DNA of 64,000 nucleotides from Pseudonocardia sulfidoxydans NBRC 16205 (GTDB taxonomy: Bacteria > Actinomycetota > Actinomycetes > Mycobacteriales > Pseudonocardiaceae): assembly GCF_007989085.1 (NCBI RefSeq), contig NZ_BJVJ01000007.1, positions 1 through 64,000 on the forward strand. The letters are read 5' to 3'. The first letter of the stretch is position 1; the number at the start of each line of letters is the position of its first letter. Below, piece after piece: positions 57,770 to 64,000 of this stretch. Under the pieces are notes generated by a model. The model saw nothing but the letters and a program-made list of their open reading frames with translations, was not told the DNA's origin and made no database searches. A program made the translations under genes and the position numbers.

Positions 57770-58612
57770 ATGATCTCCCACCACTCCGTCGACGGATTCC
57801 ATCTCGCCCACGACCGCAGCGGGTCCGGCGCGCCCGCCGTTCTGCTCCACGGCTGGCCCGGTTACCGCGGGGACTTCGCCGACGTCGCAGGACTGCTCGA
57901 CGCCGATGTCATCTGCCCGGACCTGCGCGGTTTCGGCGACTCGGACAAGCACGCCGACGGCGACTACACGGCAGCGGGTCAGGCCCGAAGCGTTGTCGGG
58001 CTGATGGACGAGCTCGGCGTCGACCGGGCTGTGCTGGCCGGGTACGACATCGGGTCGCGCATTGCGCAGGTCGTCGCCACGGAGTATCCCGACAGGGTCT
58101 CCGCGCTGGTACTGGCACCACCGCTGCCTGGGATCGGCCGGCGAATCCTCGACGAGGACGCGCAGCGGGAGTTCTGGTACCAGACGTTTCACCGGCTCCC
58201 CATCGCGCACGAGATCATCGACGGCCGGCCCGAGATCGTGCGCGCCTATCTGCGTCACTTCTGGACACACTGGTCAGGGCCGGACTTCACGCCCCACGAC
58301 GACCTGCTCGATCGCCTCGCCCGGTACTACGGTGCGCCCGGGGCCTTCACCGCGTCCATCGCCTGGTACCGGGCAGGCGCTGCCACCGTGGCTCGCTCGC
58401 TGGCCGAGTCGCCTCCGCAGCGCCGCATCGACGTGCCGACCACGGTCCTGTGGCCGGAGTTCGACCCGATCTTCCCGCGGGCGTGGTCCGACCGCGTGGA
58501 CGAATGGTTCAGCAATGCCACGCTGCGCCTCCTCGACGGTGCCGGCCACTTCGTGCCAGTCGAAGCCCCGCACGAGTTCGCCTCCACGATCCAGGATGCA
58601 GTGGACATGTGA
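57770..58612 (+). CDS. alpha/beta-hydrolase, epoxide hydrolase/dehalogenase-like
   Basis: A 280-residue alpha/beta-hydrolase with LLHGWPGYRGDF (HGxP oxyanion motif), nucleophile elbow GYDIGS (Asp), a cap-domain SIAWYRA, acid in LWPEFDP and His in GAGHFVPVEAP. An Asp nucleophile points to epoxide hydrolase or haloalkane/haloacetate dehalogenase chemistry. It is paralogous to the nucleophile-less protein at 24847-25644. A GAGG lies close to the ATG; the transcript may be leaderless. Confidence 0.87.
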   Translation: MISHHSVDGFHLAHDRSGSGAPAVLLHGWPGYRGDFADVAGLLDADVICPDLRGFGDSDKHADGDYTAAGQARSVVGLMDELGVDRAVLAGYDIGSRIAQVVATEYPDRVSALVLAPPLPGIGRRILDEDAQREFWYQTFHRLPIAHEIIDGRPEIVRAYLRHFWTHWSGPDFTPHDDLLDRLARYYGAPGAFTASIAWYRAGAATVARSLAESPPQRRIDVPTTVLWPEFDPIFPRAWSDRVDEWFSNATLRLLDGAGHFVPVEAPHEFASTIQDAVDM

Positions 58613-58991
58613 GTCGGCAGACAGGGCTGAGTCACAGTCCCCCTCTCCTGCTTGACCTGGACCGCGCACGCCCGCAACTATGTGGGGGGTCACCCCGGAT
58701 ACGGGCGCGGCGGTGAGCACACAGCCAGGAGGCGAGGGCGCGATGTTCGTCGGCGTACGTCGGCTCCACGTGGACCTGCACCGGACCTGCAGCGCTCGCT
58801 GTCGTCCGTAACCGAGCCCTCCAGCCCGTCGCCGATGTCCGGCACCGGCTCCCCCGGTCACCGGTGTCGCTCGGCGGCACGCGCCCGCGTGTTCGCATAC
58901 GCGATCCGGGACCCCGCTCCCATGCCTCGGCGGCGTGGGCCGACGTGGCTCCGCAGCAGCCCGGCACCCCCTCGGAAGGACGTACCGACAG
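58613..58991 (+). other. 379-base gap upstream of the oligopeptide-type binding protein
   Basis: No convincing coding sequence. A TTGACC (58652-58657) with AACTAT (58676-58681) 18 bases on is a weak promoter candidate. No island box is present, so the next operon seems to be outside the regulon. Confidence 0.35.
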
Positions 58992-60599
58992 ATGACCGCC
59001 AGATCCCGACATCCCCTGATCGCCTCGGTTCTCGCCGCCGCGACGCTCGTCGTCGTCGGGTGCGGGTCCGCAACCGCACCGGCCACCGCGCCGGGCGGGG
59101 CTCCCCAGTCCGGTGGGACGCTGCGTTTCGCGGTGTCGAGCGACCAGGGCTGCCTGGACCCGCAGCAGGTCGCCAGCACCGACTCGATCTACTCCGCGCG
59201 GCAGATCGTCGATTCGCTGACCGATCAGGACCCGAGTTCGGGTGCGCTCGTCCCGTGGCTCGCCACCGCCTGGCAGACCTCCCCCGACGCGAAGAGCTAC
59301 ACCTTCACCCTCCGCGAGAACGTCACCTTCTCCGACGGCACGCCGGTGGACGCCGATGCCGTCAAGGCGAACTTCGACCGGATCCCCCAGCTCGGGCTGC
59401 GCGCCCAGCTGCCGAAGGCCTACCTCGCGGGATACGCGGGGACGACGGTCCAGAGTCCCACGCAGTTCACGGTGTCGTTCACGCAGCCCAACGTGCAGTT
59501 CCTCCAGGGAACCTCGACGCACAGCCTCGGCATCCTGTCGCCGGGAACCGTTGCGACCTCGGAGGACGAGCGCTGCACCACCGTGGTCGGGTCGGGGCCG
59601 TTCACCGTCCGGGACTACGTCAGGAACTCCTCGATCACGCTCGCCAAGCGCTCCGGCTACGCCTGGCCGTCCGCCTTGTCGACCCACCAGGGGGAGGCCC
59701 ACCTCGACGCGCTGGAGTTCCGGATCGTGCCGGAGTCCGGGGTGCGGACCGGGTCCCTGGTGTCGGGCGAGGTCGATGCGATCAGCACGATCGGCGAGCA
59801 GGACGAGGCACCGCTCACCGACGCCGGAGCGCAGCTCCTCGCGCGCCCGAACCCCGGTCTGGTGCTCGGTCTGGGCCTCAACCTGTCGACGCCCGTCGTG
59901 GCCGACCCCGTCGTCCGCGAGGCTCTCTCGCTGGCGATCGACCGGCAGCAGATCGTCGATGCGATCTATCCGTCGCAGACCCGGCCCGCGACCAGCGTTC
60001 TCGCCTCCACGACTCCGTCGTTCGCCGATCAGTCCGCGTTGCTCGGGTTCGACACCGCCGAGGCGGCCTCCCTCCTCGACGCGGCCGGCTGGGTTCCCGG
60101 CCCGGACGGCGTCCGCGCCAGGAACGGGGAACGGTTGACGGTGCCGGTGTCCTTCGTCAGCAACTTCAGCACGAACAAGCCCGCCCTCGAGCTCGTCCAG
60201 CAGCAGGCGAAGGCTGCCGGCATCGACGTTCAGCTGCGCGAGGTGCCGGTGTCCACGGTCGCCGCGCAGATGCAGTCCGGCGACTTCGTCGCCAACTGGG
60301 CGAACCTCACGCGGGCCGATCCCGACATCCTGCGCAGCTCGTTCTCGAGCTCGGGGGTCAACACCTACCGGTTCCCGCAGGGCCCGCTCGACGCGGCGCT
60401 GACGGCGCAGGCGGGCGAGGCGGACCCGGTGAAGCGGGCGGCGATCGTGGCGCAGGTGCAGGAGATCATGGTCCGGGAGAAGTACTACCTGCCGGTCGTC
60501 GAGCTGACGACGGTGCTCGGGGTGGGGGCGAACGTCCACGGCATCGCCTTCGACTCCGGGTCGCGCGTGCAGCTCCACGGTGCCTGGAAGTCGCAGTGA
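58992..60599 (+). CDS. ABC transporter substrate-binding lipoprotein, family 5 (oligopeptide type)
   Basis: A 535-residue SBP_bac_5 protein. The signal peptide ends in VVGC (lipobox, Cys near 24). LVPWLATAWQTSPDAKSYTFTLRENVTFSDGTPVDADAVKANFDRI and DPVVREALSLAIDRQQIV are the family signature. No permease or ATPase gene is nearby, so it must use a transporter encoded elsewhere or act as an orphan receptor. ATG 58992 follows GGAAGGA at a long distance. The next gene overlaps its stop as GTGA. Confidence 0.87.
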   Translation: MTARSRHPLIASVLAAATLVVVGCGSATAPATAPGGAPQSGGTLRFAVSSDQGCLDPQQVASTDSIYSARQIVDSLTDQDPSSGALVPWLATAWQTSPDAKSYTFTLRENVTFSDGTPVDADAVKANFDRIPQLGLRAQLPKAYLAGYAGTTVQSPTQFTVSFTQPNVQFLQGTSTHSLGILSPGTVATSEDERCTTVVGSGPFTVRDYVRNSSITLAKRSGYAWPSALSTHQGEAHLDALEFRIVPESGVRTGSLVSGEVDAISTIGEQDEAPLTDAGAQLLARPNPGLVLGLGLNLSTPVVADPVVREALSLAIDRQQIVDAIYPSQTRPATSVLASTTPSFADQSALLGFDTAEAASLLDAAGWVPGPDGVRARNGERLTVPVSFVSNFSTNKPALELVQQQAKAAGIDVQLREVPVSTVAAQMQSGDFVANWANLTRADPDILRSSFSSSGVNTYRFPQGPLDAALTAQAGEADPVKRAAIVAQVQEIMVREKYYLPVVELTTVLGVGANVHGIAFDSGSRVQLHGAWKSQ

Positions 60600-61111
60600 C
60601 CGCGCTCGACCGCGGGGAGGCGCTGAGCCTGCCCGAGACCACGGCGGAGCTGGCCGGGCGCCTGCGCGACGGCATCGCGGCCGGTTTCCTGATGTACGCG
60701 AGCGTCGAGGCGACGATGTTCGCCGCGAGCTTCGAGACGTGCATGCTCCCGCTCGGGCCGACCCCCGCCGACCCGGCGTTCGTCCGGCTCGAGCGCGGGG
60801 CGGCCGGCGGCGGGCCCCGCGTGCCGACCATCGCGTCCCGGCTGATCCCGGACCTGCGGATCGCCGGTACGGCCACGGAGCGGCCGGGCGACGTGATCGT
60901 CGGGGACTTCACCCTGACGGGCACGCTCCCGGACGGCTGGGCGCTGCACCTGCACACCGAGTTCCGGTGCGAGGTCGAGGAGGGGCTGGTGACGCGGTAC
61001 GTCGTCAAGAACGATCCGGACGAGTTCCAGCGCTTCGTCACCGCCCTCGGGAACCCGTACGCCGGCAGAGGCGTGGAGACGGCCGAGGTGCGCGAGGAGA
61101 CCGTCCGATGA
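60596..61111 (+). CDS. small protein, possibly NTF2-like
   Basis: A 171-residue protein. It begins with a helical segment (LRDGIAAGFLMYASVEATMFAASFETCM), and the C-terminal half reads GDVIVGDFTLTGTLPDGWALHLHTEFRCEVEEGLVTRYVVKNDPDEFQRF, a beta-rich pattern reminiscent of SnoaL/NTF2-fold proteins, but I cannot assign a family with confidence. It overlaps both neighbours by four bases (GTGA and ATGA), so it is translated together with the binding protein and the luciferase-like gene. Confidence 0.7.
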   Translation: MTALDRGEALSLPETTAELAGRLRDGIAAGFLMYASVEATMFAASFETCMLPLGPTPADPAFVRLERGAAGGGPRVPTIASRLIPDLRIAGTATERPGDVIVGDFTLTGTLPDGWALHLHTEFRCEVEEGLVTRYVVKNDPDEFQRFVTALGNPYAGRGVETAEVREETVR

Positions 61112-62163
61112 GGTACTCGCTCGTCGAGCTGGCCCCCGTCACGCCGGGCGCCGGCAAGACCGCCGCCCTCGAGCAGGCACTCGGGGCGGCCGAGGACGCG
61201 GAACGGTTGGGGTATCACCGGTTCTGGTTCGCCGAGCACCACCACACCACCGGATACGCGGCGCAGGACCCGGCACCGCTGATCGCGATCGCCTCCCGGC
61301 GCACCTCCCGGATCCGGCTCGGCTCGGGAGCCGTCCTGCTCAACCACTACAGCCCGTACAGCGTGGCCGAGCGGTACCTCATGCTGCAGGCCCTCGCGCC
61401 GGGGCGGATCGATCTCGGGCTCGGCCGGTCCTCGGCCGGCCCGCTGGTCGACCACGCGCTGCGCCGCGACCGCCAGGGCGCACCGGTGGAGGACTTCTTC
61501 TCCCAGGTCGAGGAGGTCGTCGGCTACCTCCATCACGCGTTCGGCCCCGGCCACCCCTACGAGTCCGTCGACCTCACCCACGGCATCGACGGCGTTCCCG
61601 AGGTGTGGGTCCTCGGTTCGTCGGGTGGGAGCGCCGCACTCGCGGGTGGGCTGGGGCTGGGCTACGCGTTCGGCAGCCACATCAACCCGGCGATGACCGG
61701 CCCGGCGATCGAGCGGTACCGGCAGAGCTTCACCACGACGCGGTTCGGCCCGCAGGAGCCGACGGTCGTTCTCACGCTCAACATCGTCGCGGCCGACGAC
61801 GAGGAGCTCGCCCACCGGCTGACGTGGCCCGCCCGGGCCCTGCGGACGCTGGGGCGCGAGCGGCCCGTCCCCACCCTGGCCCAGGCCACCGCCGAGCTCG
61901 ACGCGACGACGAAGGCCGAGCCGAGCGTCGTCCGGGACGGGGTGGTCCCGCCGCAGATCTCGGGGACCCCGGAGTCGTTGCGGGCGCAGCTGGAACCGCT
62001 GGTCCGTGACACCGGGGCCACCGAGATCATGGTGCAGGACATGCTGACCGACCCGGCGCTGCGACGCCGGTCCCGCGAGCTGGTCGCCCAGGCGTTGGCC
62101 CCCATCGGGGCCGGCGCCGTGGGGACTCACCAGCCGCCGATCCACCCGTCGAAGATCCCGTAG
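61108..62163 (+). CDS. luciferase-like (LLM) flavin-dependent oxidoreductase, MsnO8-like
   Basis: A 351-residue LLM protein beginning YSLVELAPVTPG, with RFWFAEHHHTTGYAAQDPAPLIA, IRLGSGAVLLNHYSPYSVAERYLMLQALAPGRIDLGLGRS and EVWVLGSSGGSAALAGGLGLGYAFGSH. This is the FMN-type MsnO8-like group. The C-terminal part is longer than that of the LLM at 49373, and the two are not close relatives. It ends inside the 3' end of the convergent IlvD-type gene (37-base tail overlap). Confidence 0.88.
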   Translation: MRYSLVELAPVTPGAGKTAALEQALGAAEDAERLGYHRFWFAEHHHTTGYAAQDPAPLIAIASRRTSRIRLGSGAVLLNHYSPYSVAERYLMLQALAPGRIDLGLGRSSAGPLVDHALRRDRQGAPVEDFFSQVEEVVGYLHHAFGPGHPYESVDLTHGIDGVPEVWVLGSSGGSAALAGGLGLGYAFGSHINPAMTGPAIERYRQSFTTTRFGPQEPTVVLTLNIVAADDEELAHRLTWPARALRTLGRERPVPTLAQATAELDATTKAEPSVVRDGVVPPQISGTPESLRAQLEPLVRDTGATEIMVQDMLTDPALRRRSRELVAQALAPIGAGAVGTHQPPIHPSKIP

Positions 62164-63869
62164 GGCTCGGCGGCCGGGTCGTCGGACCGGCCTCGCAGGA
62201 AGTCGAAGTCGCAGCCGGTGTCCGCCTGGGTGACCCGCTCGGCGTACAGGGCTCCGTAGCCCCGCCGGTACGCCGAGCGGGTCCGGGGGGCCACCCGGCC
62301 CCGCTCGGCGAGGGTCGCGTCGTCCACCTCGAGCTCGAGCACGCCGGCGCGGGCGTCGAGCCGGATCAGGTCGCCGTCCTCGACGAGCGCGAGCGGACCC
62401 CCGACGGCGGCCTCCGGGCTGACGTGGAGCACCGTCGTGCCGTACGCGGTGCCGCTCATCCGCGCGTCGGAGATGCGCACCATGTCCGTGACGCCCTCCC
62501 GGAGCAGCTTCTGCGGGATCGGGAGGGCCCCCCACTCGGGCATGCCCGGTCCGCCGACGGGCCCGGCGTTGCGCAGCACCAGCACCGAGTCCGCGGTCAC
62601 CGGGAGATCGGGGTCGTCGATCCGCTTGCGCAGGTCGTCCATGTCCTCGAACACCACCGCAGGACCGGTGTGCCGCAACAGGTTCTCGCTGGCGGCACTG
62701 CACTTGACCACGGCTCCGCCGGGCGCGAGGTTGCCGCGCACGACGGCGAGCCCGCCCGGCCCCTGGACGGGGTCGGCGAGCGGACGGACCACGTCACCGT
62801 CGACGGGTGGGGCGTCGGCGAGGTTCTCCCCCACGGTCCGGCCGTTCACCGTCAACGCGTCGCGCCGCAGCAGCGGCGCCAGCTCCTTGAGCACCACGGG
62901 CAGCCCGCCGATCTCGAACAGCTGCTCGACGAGGTGCTCCCCCGCCGGGCGGACGTTCGCGATCAACGGTACGTGCGCCGCGATCTCGTGGAAGTCCTGC
63001 AGCCCCACGGCGACCTCGGCCCGCCCCGCGAGGGCCAGCAGGTGCAGGACCACGTTCGTCGAGCCGCCGAGGGCGACCAGCACGGTGATCGCGTTGTGGA
63101 AGGCGTCGGCCGTCAGGATCTGCGACGGCCGCACCCCGTCCTGCGCGAGCCTCACCGCCGCCCGGCCGCAGTCCTCGGCGACCTGGCTGCGGCGGGCGTC
63201 CGTCGCGGGGATCGCGCTCGCCCCGGGCAGCGTCATGCCCAGGGCCTCGACCACGGCCGCGACGGTGGAGGCCGTGCCCATCTCCGGGCAGTGCCCCGCC
63301 GACGGCCCGGCCGAGGCCTCGAGGGCCTCGTACTCGGACACGGACATGCGGCCCGCCCGCACGTCGTCGACGTAGCCCCACAGGTCCGTGCCGACGCCGA
63401 TCTGTCTGCCACGGAAGGTCGCGGGGTTCGCCGGCCCACCGGGGACGACGATCGTGGGGACGTCGGCGCTCGCGGCCCCCATCAGCTGCGCCGGCATCGT
63501 CTTGTCGCAGCCGCCGAGCATCACCACGGCGTCGAACGGGTAGGCGCGCAGCGACTCCTCGACGTCCATGGACATCAGGTTGCGGAACAGCATGGTCGTG
63601 GGCTTCATCAGCTGCTCGCCCAGCGAGATCGTGGGGAACTCCAGCGGGACACCACCGGCCTGCAGGATGCCGCGGCGCACGCTGTCGGCGAGCGCCCTCA
63701 GGTGCAGGTTGCAGCTGATCAGCTCCGACCACGAGTTGCAGATCCCGACGACGGGGCGGCCCTCGAAGCTCGCGCGGGCGAAGCCGGATGCGCGCATCGC
63801 CGTGCGGTGCACGAACCCGGGAACGTGCTCGCCGGAGAACCACCGTTCGCTGCGCAGCGGCGCGTTCAC
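62127..63869 (-). CDS. IlvD/Edd-family dehydratase
   Basis: A 580-residue dehydratase. Three cysteines of the [2Fe-2S] cluster are visible in VGICNSWSEL (Cys44), LGGCDKTMP (Cys121) and GHCPEMGTAST (Cys194); ISDARMSGTAYGT near 450 holds the catalytic Ser. The N-terminal RSERWFSG start is that of sugar acid dehydratases (arabinonate/xylonate type) rather than of biosynthetic dihydroxyacid dehydratase, so a catabolic role on an aldonic acid is more likely. The GTG start overlaps the stop of the upstream gene as GTGA. Confidence 0.88.
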   Translation of the reverse strand: MNAPLRSERWFSGEHVPGFVHRTAMRASGFARASFEGRPVVGICNSWSELISCNLHLRALADSVRRGILQAGGVPLEFPTISLGEQLMKPTTMLFRNLMSMDVEESLRAYPFDAVVMLGGCDKTMPAQLMGAASADVPTIVVPGGPANPATFRGRQIGVGTDLWGYVDDVRAGRMSVSEYEALEASAGPSAGHCPEMGTASTVAAVVEALGMTLPGASAIPATDARRSQVAEDCGRAAVRLAQDGVRPSQILTADAFHNAITVLVALGGSTNVVLHLLALAGRAEVAVGLQDFHEIAAHVPLIANVRPAGEHLVEQLFEIGGLPVVLKELAPLLRRDALTVNGRTVGENLADAPPVDGDVVRPLADPVQGPGGLAVVRGNLAPGGAVVKCSAASENLLRHTGPAVVFEDMDDLRKRIDDPDLPVTADSVLVLRNAGPVGGPGMPEWGALPIPQKLLREGVTDMVRISDARMSGTAYGTTVLHVSPEAAVGGPLALVEDGDLIRLDARAGVLELEVDDATLAERGRVAPRTRSAYRRGYGALYAERVTQADTGCDFDFLRGRSDDPAAEPYGIFDGWIGGW

Positions 63870-64000
63870 CTCGCCGACGGCGCCGGCGAGAGCCGGACGT
63901 CCGGGTCCACGGTGGACGCGAGCTCCCGCAGGATCGCCGCGTGCCGCACCTTGTGCCGGATGAGCCGGTCGTGGAACTCGGCGTCGGTCCAGCCGTTGTA
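63866..64000 (-). CDS. partial gene, C-terminal 44 residues
   Basis: The window's right edge cuts a minus-strand gene whose last 44 residues are readable (YNGWTDAEFHDRLIRHKVRH and onward to a TGA at 63866). The four-base overlap with the dehydratase start places it first in the same operon. The family is not recognisable from this short end. Confidence 0.6.
   Translation of the reverse strand, partial: YNGWTDAEFHDRLIRHKVRHAAILRELASTVDPDVRLSPAPSAR

Noticed and set aside
58652..61111. Open frame of 819 codons on the plus strand, and one of 648 codons on the minus strand over the same region
   Set aside because: Only the last 171 codons of the plus frame (from 60596) are a likely gene; the rest overlaps the oligopeptide-type binding protein, which is clearly real.
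62127..63869. Biosynthetic dihydroxy-acid dehydratase (ilvD)
   Set aside because: N-terminal motif and length fit sugar acid dehydratases better, and no branched-chain amino acid genes are near; kept as IlvD/Edd family only.
1..64000. tRNA or rRNA genes, CRISPR arrays, replication origin
   Set aside because: No cloverleaf-like segment, regularly spaced direct repeats or DnaA-box cluster was noticed on reading; a tRNA/CRISPR program would be needed to exclude short cases.

Overview
The window is high-GC DNA with frequent GTG starts, short gene gaps, four-base start/stop overlaps and almost no intergenic space. Families typical of Actinomycetota are present: mycofactocin-type short-chain dehydrogenases, luciferase-like flavin oxidoreductases, an RsbU-like phosphatase, a Sap/GAP-type membrane protein and DUF2252. 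A member of the Pseudonocardiaceae or a close relative is the best guess, but this is inference from gene content. There is no rRNA, tRNA, CRISPR array or intact mobile element.

Left part (1-20 kb) is mostly general genome: a decayed IS1380-type transposase relic (330-600); a REC/PP2C/HATPase regulator and a small paralogous HATPase; a YbdK-type carboxylate-amine ligase; a DUF421 membrane protein; an IclR-controlled operon of HMG-CoA-lyase-like protein, both CoA-transferase subunits and a DehI-like protein; a protein of three fused RidA domains; then a run of membrane or stress-type genes (DUF2252, K+ channel, diacylglycerol-kinase-like protein, Sap/GAP protein, AI-2E transporter, DUF1622).

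Central part (20-58.6 kb) is a catabolic island. It contains, on the minus strand, a BKACE enzyme, two paralogous sugar-type binding proteins, an importer whose two ATPase domains are fused to a permease, a HpcH/HpaI aldolase, an alpha/beta-hydrolase lacking its nucleophile, and a molybdenum hydroxylase operon ordered like coxMSL-DE with a catalytically dead SDR inserted between L and D. The rest holds a quinone-oxidoreductase-type reductase, further mycofactocin-type SDRs, a GntR and a GAF/Fis-type regulator, an M24 peptidase, TIM-barrel isomerases, AhpD/CMD, an MBL hydrolase, an F420/FMN-type oxidoreductase, a thiolase-like/DUF35 pair with an ADP-forming acyl-CoA synthetase and a cyclase-family hydrolase, a Baeyer-Villiger-type monooxygenase and a second alpha/beta-hydrolase. 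Together these suggest oxidation of a (probably cyclic) alcohol to ketone, lactone formation and hydrolysis, then CoA activation and carbon-carbon cleavage. The substrate is not readable from sequence.

The most striking signal is a 17-bp palindrome, read in the direction of transcription as TGTCCC-N5-YGGGACA, found about 13 times between 22.3 and 57.8 kb. At nearly every copy it is followed after exactly 22 (sometimes 23) bases by a -10-like hexamer TANCGT or GACCAT. It precedes nearly every catabolic transcript in the island and appears to define one regulon, probably activated by a single protein; the GAF/Fis-type regulator at 41382-43136 is the leading candidate.

Right part (58.9-64 kb): an oligopeptide-type binding protein, a small unknown protein and a luciferase-like oxidoreductase form one operon on the plus strand; it overlaps tail-to-tail with an IlvD/Edd-family dehydratase and a partial gene on the minus strand.
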